A stretch of 5,469 nt of DNA from Alistipes sp. (GTDB taxonomy: Bacteria; Bacteroidota; Bacteroidia; Bacteroidales; Rikenellaceae): positions 1 through 5,469 of the forward strand of contig JAFOZN010000140.1 in NCBI GenBank assembly GCA_017391185.1, read 5' to 3'. Made by a program: the position numbers and the translations under genes. Numbering within the stretch: position 1 is the stretch's first letter; each line of letters opens with the position of its first letter. Below are positions 1 to 5,469 of the stretch, in pieces. The notes beneath the pieces are model-generated. The model saw only the letters and a program-made list of their open reading frames with translations. It ran no database searches and was not told the origin of the DNA.

Positions 1-702
1 AACATCTTTGAACAAAAATTGACTCTCCTGCCCATCTTCACACTCTATTCTCAAAGCACCTTGCTCTTTGACGCCTAAAATTTTCCCCTTGAAAAGTTCT
101 CCGTTGGGCAGAGCATAGGTGTGCCATTCATCTCGGCGATAAAGGAGTGAATTGTAATCTACAGTGAGCTGCTCTCTCTTCTCTTGGCGCAACATCTCAT
201 AACGAGCCATCAACGACTCAATGATTATTTGTAGCACCTCTTCCCGATCAAACTCCACACCCTTGAGTAGAGCCATCGAAGTGGGGTTGGGTAGTGAGGG
301 TGAAAATTCTCGTTGATTGACGTTTATGCCGATGCCAGCTATGGCTCTGGATAATATGGAGCCTTGCAATTTGTGTTCCATGAGTATGCCGACAAGTTTT
401 TTGTCTCCGACATATATGTCGTTAGTCCATTTGATATGAGACTCGATACCAAAATGGCGCATGGCATCTACCATACCCAAAGCGATGACTCTGAGTAACA
501 TAAACTGATCTTGCGGAGCGAGGAATGTAGGCTCAAATACAACCGAGAAGGTCAGATTTTCGCCACTCTTACTCTCCCAGCTATGCCCTCTTTGTCCGCG
601 TCCAGCACTCTGCCTTTCTGCCCAAATTACATCCCCTTCGTGGTAGATCGTTTGGGTAGCCTCATCGTTGGTGGAGCTTAGTTCTGTGAATCTGTAAATC
701 AT
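1..702 (-). CDS. birA: Biotin--[acetyl-CoA-carboxylase] ligase (BirA), monofunctional, 3' end cut by window edge
   Basis: Cytoplasmic enzyme that activates biotin with ATP to biotinyl-AMP and transfers it to the acceptor lysine of biotin carboxyl carrier proteins. The 234 codons in view read without interruption and run off the left edge. Visible motifs: an N-terminal LSSTNDEA segment (STN is typical of the family), the biotinyl-AMP loop GRGQRG at residues 34-39, the catalytic-lysine motif KWTND at 91-95, KLVGIL at 102-107 and GIGINVN at 123-129, followed by the start of the small C-terminal SH3-like domain. The family's full length without a DNA-binding domain is about 240-260 residues, so only a few residues should be missing. 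There is no N-terminal helix-turn-helix, so it is not expected to be a transcriptional repressor like E. coli BirA. Its ATG overlaps the TGA of the NUDIX gene by 4 nt, which fixes the start and suggests translational coupling. Confidence 0.95.
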   Translation of the reverse strand, partial: MIYRFTELSSTNDEATQTIYHEGDVIWAERQSAGRGQRGHSWESKSGENLTFSVVFEPTFLAPQDQFMLLRVIALGMVDAMRHFGIESHIKWTNDIYVGDKKLVGILMEHKLQGSILSRAIAGIGINVNQREFSPSLPNPTSMALLKGVEFDREEVLQIIIESLMARYEMLRQEKREQLTVDYNSLLYRRDEWHTYALPNGELFKGKILGVKEQGALRIECEDGQESQFLFKDV

Positions 703-1250
703 CTCTGAGAAGCAAAATATTTCCACAATGGCGCAGCGTGCAGACACTGCAAAATCTCATCCTCTCGCAGTAGTTCCAAGACCTGATCTCGGCTCATCAG
801 ATGTAGCTCTATATCTTCGCCTGCCTCGGTGTTTTGGTCTGTGATGCGCTCAACCCCCGTAGCGAGGAAGGTATAGGTGAGGTTGTTGTGGTTGGTAGGG
901 TTGGCCGAAGTGACCATAAATTGCTGCCACTCACCGCCACCGTAGCCCGTCTCCTCCAGAAGCTCGCGGCGCGCACTCTCTTCTGCGGTCTCGCCCTCCT
1001 CGCAACATCCCGCCACAAGTTCATAACGGGTCTGCCCCAAAGCGTGGCGATATTGACTAATCATCACAAATTCACCCTCTTTGGTGATTGCTATGACATT
1101 TACCCAATCGGGGAACTCGAAAATATACCAATTGGGGACTATTGCTCCTGTGGGCAGTTCGACACTTTCGCATCTCACGGTAAACCATGGGCGTTTAGCC
1201 AAATACTCGCTACTGAGTACCTTCCAAGGACGATGAATAGGCTTTTTCAT
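699..1250 (-). CDS. NUDIX hydrolase, ADP-ribose pyrophosphatase-like
   Basis: A 183-residue soluble protein that should hydrolyse a nucleoside diphosphate linked to another moiety, using divalent metal. The Nudix box is complete: G81, E87, R95-E96-L97, E99-E100 and G102 fit G-x5-E-x7-REL-x-EE-x-G. The preceding QYRHALGQTRYELVAG stretch (66-81) resembles ADP-ribose pyrophosphatase-type enzymes (usual form ELPAG), and SANPTNHNN follows the box where that group often has SPG-type residues. The substrate is therefore not certain: ADP-ribose, another sugar nucleotide or a dinucleotide are all possible. The frame is open to an ATG at 1319, but that start would place the coding region across the probable promoter and adds a non-conserved-looking peptide. 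The ATG at 1250 begins MKKPIHRPW, about 33 nt below the -7 box, and is preferred. It is first in a unit with birA. Confidence 0.9.
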   Translation of the reverse strand: MKKPIHRPWKVLSSEYLAKRPWFTVRCESVELPTGAIVPNWYIFEFPDWVNVIAITKEGEFVMISQYRHALGQTRYELVAGCCEEGETAEESARRELLEETGYGGGEWQQFMVTSANPTNHNNLTYTFLATGVERITDQNTEAGEDIELHLMSRDQVLELLREDEILQCLHAAPLWKYFASQR

Positions 1251-1283
1251 ATACTTTGCTACTCTTTTTCTTGTTTTATTGTG

Positions 1284-1311
1284 TAAAGATAGATAAAAAA
1301 AGGGATAACAA
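1284..1311 (-). promoter_or_regulatory. Probable promoter of the NUDIX-birA unit
   Basis: Reading the minus strand, TATCTTTA at 1291-1284 matches the Bacteroidota -7 consensus TAnnTTTG at all but the last base, and a TTG at 1311-1309 lies 17 nt upstream as a candidate -33 element. Transcription would begin roughly 25 nt before the ATG at 1250. This is a motif match only. Confidence 0.45.
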
Positions 1312-1334
1312 TTATGCAAAAAACCAAAAATTCA

Positions 1335-1342
1335 TACCTTTG
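1335..1342 (+). promoter_or_regulatory. Probable -7 box of the aspartate kinase promoter
   Basis: TACCTTTG is an exact match to the Bacteroidota TAnnTTTG element and lies 30 nt before the aspartate kinase ATG. No TTG or TTTG is found at the expected -33 position (about 1311-1316), so the upstream element is weak or absent. The leader of roughly 24 nt is too short for a riboswitch or attenuator, so no lysine riboswitch is present here. Confidence 0.6.
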
Positions 1343-1372
1343 TAGCCGATTATACAATATATAGATAGAAAG

Positions 1373-2641
1373 ATGAAGGTATATAAGTTTGGAGGAGCTT
1401 CGGTACGTAATGCCGATGGAGTGAGAAATCTACGTCATATCGTGGATGGCGAGCAGGAGTTGTTTATCATAGTTTCGGCTATGGGTAAGACTACCAATGC
1501 TCTGGAGAGAGTATTTGCACATATCCAGAACGGACGTAAGGCTGAGGCTCAGGAGGAGATAGCTTCTATTAAATCATATCATACGGAGATCATTGACGAT
1601 TTGTGGAATGGTGAGCATCAGGAGATTTTTGCCGTTAATAAGCTCTTTGCCGAACTTAGTGGTTTGGCTGAGAATGCTGTATATCGTAAAGCTGATGCCG
1701 AGTTATGGTATGATACCATCGTGGCTTACGGCGAGTTGATCTCTACAACCATCATTTCGCACTATCTCAACTACACATCAGTGCCTAATCGTTGGATAGA
1801 TATGCGTACTACATTTGTCACTTCCCCTCGTCACAAGGATGCCAATGTAGATATCCGCACTTCGGCTCTTCGTCTGCGTTCGGCGTTGCAGAATACAGGC
1901 GTAGGAGTATTTGTAGGTCAGGGTTTTATAGGTAGCGCACCCGATGGTACTACTACTACCCTCGGTCGAGAGGGTTCGGACTATTCGGCGGCTGTGGTTG
2001 CCAATATCCTCAATGCTGAGTCTATGTCTGTATGGAAGGATGTAGATGGAGTGTTGAATGCCGATCCAAAGATCTTTAAGGATGCGGTGAAGATTGATGC
2101 GTTGAGTTATTTGGATACCATCGAGTTGGCCTATAGCGGTGCGCAGATTATCCACCCAAAGACCATCAAGCCATTGCAGAACAAGAATATCCCATTGTTT
2201 GTTCGTCCATTTGGTGATAAGACCAAGCCTGGTACTGTGATTAATTCTCAGACAGAGCATGTGACGCTGCCGATTATGATCTACAAGCGCGATCAGGTGT
2301 TGTTGATCATTCGTTCCAAGGATTTTTCTTTTGTGATGGAGGAGAAGTTCGGCGTGATTTTCTCTTTGCTTGATAGTTTCCGTATCAAGACTCATTTGAT
2401 TAACAACTCAGCCGTAGATTTGGGTTTGTGTGTCGATGCTTCTTGGCACATTGATGAGTTGATCAAGGCTCTGGAAGAGGAGGATTTCCAGGTTGAGAAG
2501 ATTGACAATGTAGGTTTGCTCACTATTCGCAACTACAATCCCGATCTCTACAAGCGTTATGTGACCGATCAGAAGAGCATCGTACGTCAGGTCAATCCTG
2601 AGTCGGTACGTGTAGTGTTGCGTGAGCCTAATTTTGAGTAG
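1373..2641 (+). CDS. lysC: Aspartate kinase (aspartokinase), monofunctional
   Basis: Phosphorylates aspartate to 4-phospho-aspartate, the first step towards diaminopimelate/lysine, threonine and methionine. The 422-residue protein has an amino-acid kinase domain at about 1-290: KFGGAS at 5-10 (family KFGGTS), VSAMGKTTNAL near 35-45, the GREGSDYSA segment at 198-206, and WKDVDGV (221-227) with ADPK (231-234). A C-terminal regulatory region of about 300-422 carries ACT-like sequence, where the segment VMEEKFGVIFSLLDSFRIKT fits the first ACT helix and strand. The second ACT repeat is short and poorly recognisable. There is no homoserine dehydrogenase fusion, so this is a separate enzyme; Bacteroidota often also carry a fused ThrA elsewhere. 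Which amino acid inhibits it cannot be read from the sequence. The gene is probably monocistronic, with its own -7 box upstream and a hairpin downstream. Confidence 0.93.
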   Translation: MKVYKFGGASVRNADGVRNLRHIVDGEQELFIIVSAMGKTTNALERVFAHIQNGRKAEAQEEIASIKSYHTEIIDDLWNGEHQEIFAVNKLFAELSGLAENAVYRKADAELWYDTIVAYGELISTTIISHYLNYTSVPNRWIDMRTTFVTSPRHKDANVDIRTSALRLRSALQNTGVGVFVGQGFIGSAPDGTTTTLGREGSDYSAAVVANILNAESMSVWKDVDGVLNADPKIFKDAVKIDALSYLDTIELAYSGAQIIHPKTIKPLQNKNIPLFVRPFGDKTKPGTVINSQTEHVTLPIMIYKRDQVLLIIRSKDFSFVMEEKFGVIFSLLDSFRIKTHLINNSAVDLGLCVDASWHIDELIKALEEEDFQVEKIDNVGLLTIRNYNPDLYKRYVTDQKSIVRQVNPESVRVVLREPNFE

Positions 2642-2669
2642 AGGTTTATTACGACAGATATAACAACAG

Positions 2670-2700
2670 AAAGGTCGCTAACTCATAGTTAGCGACCTTT
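2670..2700. terminator. Probable bidirectional terminator hairpin between convergent genes
   Basis: AAAGGTCGCTAACT at 2670-2683 and AGTTAGCGACCTTT at 2687-2700 are perfect reverse complements: a 14-bp stem with a 3-nt CAT loop. A-runs on the 5' side and T-runs on the 3' side occur on both strands, though no long T-tract follows. It sits 28 nt after the aspartate kinase stop and 54 nt after the annotated stop of the convergent lumazine-synthase-like gene, so it can serve both transcripts. Confidence 0.8.
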
Positions 2701-2754
2701 ATTGTTCGTCTTCCTTCTTTTTCTCCGTCTTCTTCTCCCCACCCCTGTTGGGTG

Positions 2755-3156
2755 TTAGTTTACTTGCTTACGATCTGAAGAGAGGTGTTCTGGTGCTGCT
2801 GCTTCCATCTCGTTCTGCATAGCCACCATCTCTATTGCTTCCGATGCTGCTGTGCAGTCGCCTATGGTGATAGGCATATTCCATGCTATCTGCAACTTTG
2901 TCAGACCTGAGAGTACAGCTTCGTATTCAGGTGAGTTATCTGGCTCCATGAGTATTATTACGGCATCCACATCGGTATATTCGGCAAAGAATTGTGTCAC
3001 CAGAGTGACGTTATATACTCTGGGTGCATGTCGAAGCAAGATATTCTGCTCCGTACAGCCCATAGCTTTGAGACTCTCCTTTGCTGCCGATAGATTACGA
3101 TGGGCAAAGTTACTCTGCTCATCAACTATCACTATACCTATTTTATATTGTGCCAT
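2755..3156 (-). CDS. Lumazine synthase (RibH)-like protein lacking the active-site residues
   Basis: A 133-residue protein that aligns by eye along the 6,7-dimethyl-8-ribityllumazine synthase fold: KIGIVIVDEQSNF (5-17), TEQNILLRHAPRVYNVTL (35-52), the DVDAVIIL strand (62-69), then SGLTKLQIAWNMPITIG (83-99). In true RibH the third region reads VPG-x-x-E and the fourth runs into GxVIRGxT followed by the catalytic histidine. Here these are APRVYN and MEPDNSPEYEAV, so the phosphate-binding loop and histidine are missing and the conserved glutamate is N49. The arginine of the C-terminal ERAG motif is also absent. Riboflavin synthesis is therefore unlikely; a pseudoenzyme or decaying copy is more likely. 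The ATG at 3156 is preferred over an in-frame GTG at 3162. It lies 43 nt after the TPR gene and is probably co-transcribed with it. Family assignment is fairly sure; present function is unknown. Confidence 0.72.
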   Translation of the reverse strand: MAQYKIGIVIVDEQSNFAHRNLSAAKESLKAMGCTEQNILLRHAPRVYNVTLVTQFFAEYTDVDAVIILMEPDNSPEYEAVLSGLTKLQIAWNMPITIGDCTAASEAIEMVAMQNEMEAAAPEHLSSDRKQVN

Positions 3157-3175
3157 AGCCACTCGTGTGCTACAC

Positions 3176-3188
3176 CCTAAGCCTTAGG
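3176..3188. repeat. Short inverted repeat in the intercistronic gap
   Basis: CCTAAG-C-CTTAGG is a perfect 13-nt interrupted palindrome in the 43-nt gap between the TPR gene stop and the RibH-like start. As RNA it could form only a 5-bp stem with a 3-nt loop and no T-run follows, so it is too weak for a terminator. No function is claimed. Confidence 0.4.
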
Positions 3189-3199
3189 CGGGTAAAATA

Positions 3200-3874
3200 C
3201 TAAAGGTTCTTCTCTGCCTCGCGTGCATCGTAAGAAGAAGAGTAAGACTCCTTGATAGTCTTATAAATCTCATTAGCCTTCTCCTCCTGACCGAGCTGCT
3301 TATATACCAATGCAGCCTTGCGCAAGTACATAGGAGTTGTGAAGTCGTTCTCACTGAGCTTTGCAGCCTGCTCAAAGAGAGTTGCAGCCTTAGCGTAGTC
3401 CTTCTTCTCTACTGCGATCTCAGCCTTGATACCAGCAGCCATAGCGTTTACAACATCACCAGGGATACCATCTACTGCAGAGTATTTGTCGATATACTTC
3501 TGTGCAGCATCGAAATCGCCAAGGCGCAAGTTGCAAGCAGCAGCGTAAAGGTTAGCAAGGTTACCAGCAGGAGTGTTTGCGTACTCATCAGCTACCTCTG
3601 CGAAGCCTGGAGCTGTCTCATCGCCGTTGAGTGCCAACGCGAAATCAGCGTTCTGCTGCTCGAAACGATACTGTGCTTGATAAAGCATCTCCTGAGCCTT
3701 GTTCAAACGTGGCTCTGATACGAGCTTCTTGTAACCAAAGATAGCCGCAGCCAATGCGAAGATAACAACGATAGCTGTAACTACCATCTTGCTGTGTTTC
3801 TCAAAGAAATTCTCAGTCTGCACGTGTGCATTCTGGAGCATCTGCTCTTCAGGTGTCAATACCTCTTTTGCCAT
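3200..3874 (-). CDS. Single-pass membrane TPR protein (YfgM-like arrangement)
   Basis: A 224-residue protein with an N-terminal segment of about 29 residues, one hydrophobic span at about 30-48 (MVVTAIVVIFALAAAIFGY) with no cleavage site, then a helical domain rich in Ala, Lys and Glu. The C-terminal part has recognisable TPR-type helices: AAACNLRLGDFDAAQKYIDKY, AEIAVEKKDYAKAATLFEQA and KAALVYKQLGQEEKANEIY. This layout (anchor plus TPR-like repeats) resembles YfgM/TPR_21 proteins, which in E. coli associate with the SecYEG translocon and BamB-like partners; that role is not shown here. Charges flanking the span (acidic/mixed before, KK after) do not settle topology. The start at 3874 is supported by a well-formed promoter 42 nt upstream. 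It is the first gene of a unit with the RibH-like gene. Confidence 0.85.
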   Translation of the reverse strand: MAKEVLTPEEQMLQNAHVQTENFFEKHSKMVVTAIVVIFALAAAIFGYKKLVSEPRLNKAQEMLYQAQYRFEQQNADFALALNGDETAPGFAEVADEYANTPAGNLANLYAAACNLRLGDFDAAQKYIDKYSAVDGIPGDVVNAMAAGIKAEIAVEKKDYAKAATLFEQAAKLSENDFTTPMYLRKAALVYKQLGQEEKANEIYKTIKESYSSSYDAREAEKNL

Positions 3875-3915
3875 AAATTTTATCTTTTTAGTTAATATTC
3901 TTGTGAATCAACCTA

Positions 3916-3947
3916 CAAAAGTAAAATAAAAAAACTAAAAAAGCAAA
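3916..3947 (-). promoter_or_regulatory. Promoter of the TPR/RibH-like unit
   Basis: On the minus strand TTTG (3947-3944), a 20-nt AT-rich spacer and TACTTTTG (3923-3916) match the Bacteroidota -33/-7 pattern at every defined base. It is the best promoter match in the window. The predicted start of transcription lies about 35 nt before the ATG at 3874. Confidence 0.7.
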
Positions 3948-4017
3948 AAAACAGATGCAGACACCTTATTTTATAATTCATTGGATAGAAATAGTGTAAA
4001 AACTCATGAAAAAAGAG

Positions 4018-4025
4018 TAACTTTG
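4018..4025 (+). promoter_or_regulatory. Probable -7 box of the recF-dciA promoter
   Basis: TAACTTTG matches TAnnTTTG exactly and lies 19 nt before the recF ATG. No TTG or TTTG occurs at the expected -33 spacing. If used, transcription would start near 4032 and leave a leader of only about 13 nt. Confidence 0.55.
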
Positions 4026-4044
4026 TCTGGAAAATGATTATGCT

Positions 4045-5133
4045 ATGTGGTTAAAGAGGCTTTCACTCATAAATTTTAAGAACATTCGTCAGGCGGAGAT
4101 AGATCTTTCGGAGCGATTCAATTGTTTCGTGGGAGATAATGGTGCGGGTAAGACTAATGTTTTGGATGCTGTGCACTATCTCTCGATGTCTAAATCGGCT
4201 TTTACAATGACCGATGGACAGAGTGTGAGTCATGGCGAGGATTTTTTTGTGGTGGAGGGGTCGTATATTGCAGATTCTGAGCGTTTGGAGGGTGTAAATT
4301 GTGCCTTTTCGCGTAAAGGAGGTAAGATCCTAAAACGCAATGGCAAGGAGTATGAGCGCTTGGCTGATCACGTAGGCAATTTCCCTTTGGTGATTGTTTC
4401 GCCTCGAGATACGGAGCTTATTATGGATGCCGCTGATGAGCGTCGCCGCTATCTGAATGGATTTATCTCGCAGTTGGATAAAGCATATTTGGCCTCTATG
4501 ATGCGTTACAATGCTGTTTTGGCTGAGCGAAATCGTTTTTTGAAAACATCCTCCGATGAGCAGATGCTCTTAATCTACGATATGCAACTTTCGGAGCATG
4601 GAACGCGCGTGTATGAGCGTAGGCGAGAGATCGTTGATCAGATGCGAGAGATGATTGAGGAGTATTATCGTTTTCTGGCTGAGGATAGAGAGCGAGTAGA
4701 TATTACCTATCGTTCCGAGTTGGACGATATGCCTCTATCGGATTTGTTGCTCCGTTCGCGCGAGCGTGATATCATCAATCAGTTTACTTGTTCTGGAGTG
4801 CATCGTGATGATTTGATCTTTAAGATCGGTGGGTATCCTTTGCGTAAATATGGCTCGCAGGGCCAGCAGAAATCTTTCTTGATAGCTCTCAAGTTGGCTC
4901 AATATCGCATGCTTGCAGAACATTGTCATGAACGACCTATATTGTTATTAGATGATCTGTTTGATAAGTTGGATATCGGGCGTGTTGAACGTCTGTTGAG
5001 TTTGGTTTCGGCTGAGGAGTTTGGACAGATCTTTATTACCGATTGCAATAAGATTCGTTTGGAGGATACTCTGCAACGTGCAGATGTAGGATATAAGTTG
5101 TTTACTGTGGAGCAAGGGGAGGTTAGGTTATGA
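4045..5133 (+). CDS. recF: DNA replication/repair ATPase RecF
   Basis: An SMC-like ABC ATPase that binds single-strand/double-strand DNA junctions and, with RecO and RecR, helps load RecA at gaps and stalled forks. The 362-residue length is normal for the family. Motifs in order: N-terminal LSLINFKN (6-13), Walker A GDNGAGKT (30-37), VIVSPRDTELI (116-126) and RRRYLNGF (133-140) of the lid region, the ABC signature SQGQQKS (271-277), Walker B ILLLDD (299-304) and D-loop FDKLD (306-310). The middle, about 150-240, is the arginine/glutamate-rich helical arm. Two upstream ATGs (4034 and 4040) are in other frames; the ATG at 4045 gives the usual family start. The TGA overlaps the next gene's ATG by 4 nt, suggesting coupled translation. 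Confidence 0.96.
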   Translation: MWLKRLSLINFKNIRQAEIDLSERFNCFVGDNGAGKTNVLDAVHYLSMSKSAFTMTDGQSVSHGEDFFVVEGSYIADSERLEGVNCAFSRKGGKILKRNGKEYERLADHVGNFPLVIVSPRDTELIMDAADERRRYLNGFISQLDKAYLASMMRYNAVLAERNRFLKTSSDEQMLLIYDMQLSEHGTRVYERRREIVDQMREMIEEYYRFLAEDRERVDITYRSELDDMPLSDLLLRSRERDIINQFTCSGVHRDDLIFKIGGYPLRKYGSQGQQKSFLIALKLAQYRMLAEHCHERPILLLDDLFDKLDIGRVERLLSLVSAEEFGQIFITDCNKIRLEDTLQRADVGYKLFTVEQGEVRL

Positions 5134-5420
5134 GACGTACCAAGACTATGTTAGTGGGCGATGTGCTCAAGGAGTTTTTTTCTCGGCCATACGTTGCTGC
5201 CAAGGTTGCTGAGGGACGTTTGCCAGATACGTGGCGTGAGATTGTAGGCGATAGAGTGGCTGATCTGACTACGAGTCTAAAGTTAGAAAATCATGTCTTG
5301 ACGGCGCATATCTCTTCGAGTGTTGTGCGCTCAGAGTTATTTTACCGCCGCGAGAGTTTGATGCAGGAGATTAATCGCTTGTCGGGCGTGAAACTTGTCA
5401 ATGTGGTGCTTATAAAGTAA
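5130..5420 (+). CDS. DUF721 / DciA-like protein, putative replicative helicase loader
   Basis: A small 96-residue DUF721 protein. The family marker is visible as LPDTWREIVGDRVADLT (31-47, W35 conserved), followed by the KLENHVLTAHISSSVVRSEL segment (51-70), a beta-strand plus helix typical of the KH-like DciA core. In bacteria lacking DnaC/DnaI-type loaders, DciA proteins interact with the replicative helicase DnaB and help its loading; that this protein does so is inferred from family. It is a minimal version, with little beyond the core domain. It begins inside the recF stop codon (ATGA), which fixes the start and ties it to a replication/repair unit. Confidence 0.88.
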   Translation: MRRTKTMLVGDVLKEFFSRPYVAAKVAEGRLPDTWREIVGDRVADLTTSLKLENHVLTAHISSSVVRSELFYRRESLMQEINRLSGVKLVNVVLIK

Positions 5421-5442
5421 GGATATATTATATTTATATCGT

Positions 5443-5468
5443 GAGGTTATTCCATTTTGGGTAACCTC
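5443..5468 (+). terminator. Probable terminator after the recF-dciA unit
   Basis: GAGGTTA (5443-5449) pairs with TAACCTC (5462-5468). In plus-strand RNA the stem extends by two U-G wobbles and a C-G pair to 10 bp around a CAUUUU loop. The wobbles would be A-C mismatches on the other strand, so the hairpin favours plus-strand transcripts. It lies 22 nt after the stop. Any T-run would lie beyond the window edge, so termination is likely but unproven. Confidence 0.55.
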
Positions 5469-5469
5469 T

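Noticed and set aside
834..1286. 150-codon open frame on the plus strand opposite the NUDIX gene
   Set aside because: It is antisense to an intact Nudix box and covers the leftward promoter; no domain is recognisable.
1251..1319. In-frame N-terminal extension of the NUDIX protein starting at the ATG at 1319
   Set aside because: It overlaps the probable promoter (1284-1311) and encodes a peptide unlike the start of this family; MKKPIHRPW from 1250 is a better start.
1343..1372. Lysine riboswitch or attenuator before aspartate kinase
   Set aside because: The predicted leader is only about 24 nt with no hairpin, far too short for a riboswitch.
1377..1402. KFGGAS in place of KFGGTS in aspartate kinase as a possible loss of function
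   Set aside because: As I recall, the alanine form is common in Bacteroidota aspartate kinases, and the remaining catalytic motifs are intact.
1778..2395. 205-codon open frame on the minus strand inside aspartate kinase
   Set aside because: It is fully antisense to a gene with clear kinase motifs, and its translation has no recognisable domain.
2755..2775. Programmed -1 ribosomal frameshift to reach the charged tail
   Set aside because: No X-XXY-YYZ slippery heptamer is present where the shift would have to occur, so an indel or sequencing error is the more likely cause.
3157..3162. GTG start at 3162 for the RibH-like gene
   Set aside because: An ATG two codons later gives MAQYKIGIV, a more usual start; the GTG would add only two residues.
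2852..3187. 111-codon open frame on the plus strand opposite the RibH-like gene
   Set aside because: I considered it because the RibH-like gene has lost its active site, but the minus-strand product clearly follows the RibH fold and this one resembles nothing.

Overview
The window looks like chromosomal core-genome DNA from a member of the Bacteroidota, most likely Bacteroidales; I cannot fix the genus. The reasons are four promoter candidates with the TAnnTTTG -7 element typical of this phylum (one with a well-placed TTTG at -33), little Shine-Dalgarno signal before the start codons, and protein sequences and gene order (recF with a DUF721/DciA gene, divergent from a TPR membrane protein and a ribH-type gene) that I recall from Bacteroidales genomes. 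No mobile element, CRISPR array, tRNA or rRNA gene is visible.

Layout. Positions 1-1250 hold a two-gene minus-strand unit: a NUDIX hydrolase followed by a biotin-protein ligase (birA, 3' end cut by the window edge), joined by a 4-nt ATGA overlap. A compact divergent promoter region (1251-1372) separates it from a monofunctional aspartate kinase on the plus strand (1373-2641). A perfect 14-bp hairpin (2670-2700) lies between this gene and a convergent minus-strand unit. That unit reads from 3874 down to 2755: a single-pass membrane TPR protein, then a small lumazine-synthase-like protein. A second divergent promoter region (3875-4044) leads rightward into recF and the DUF721/DciA-like gene, which also overlap by ATGA and end in a probable terminator at the right edge.

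How the genes relate. RecF and the DciA-like protein form a DNA replication/repair pair (gap repair clamp-loader-like ATPase and putative helicase loader). Aspartate kinase starts the lysine/threonine/methionine/diaminopimelate pathway. BirA attaches biotin to carboxylases such as acetyl-CoA carboxylase; the NUDIX enzyme probably cleaves a nucleoside-diphosphate-linked compound.

The least ordinary item is the lumazine-synthase-like gene. It occupies the locus where I expect ribH and keeps the fold signature, but the substrate phosphate-binding loop and the catalytic histidine are missing, so it looks like a pseudoenzyme or a decaying gene. Just past its stop codon a different frame stays open for 22 lysine/glutamate-rich codons and stops exactly at the terminator hairpin, which suggests an ancestral C-terminus lost by a one-base indel. 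I see no evidence for a wholly new multi-gene system.
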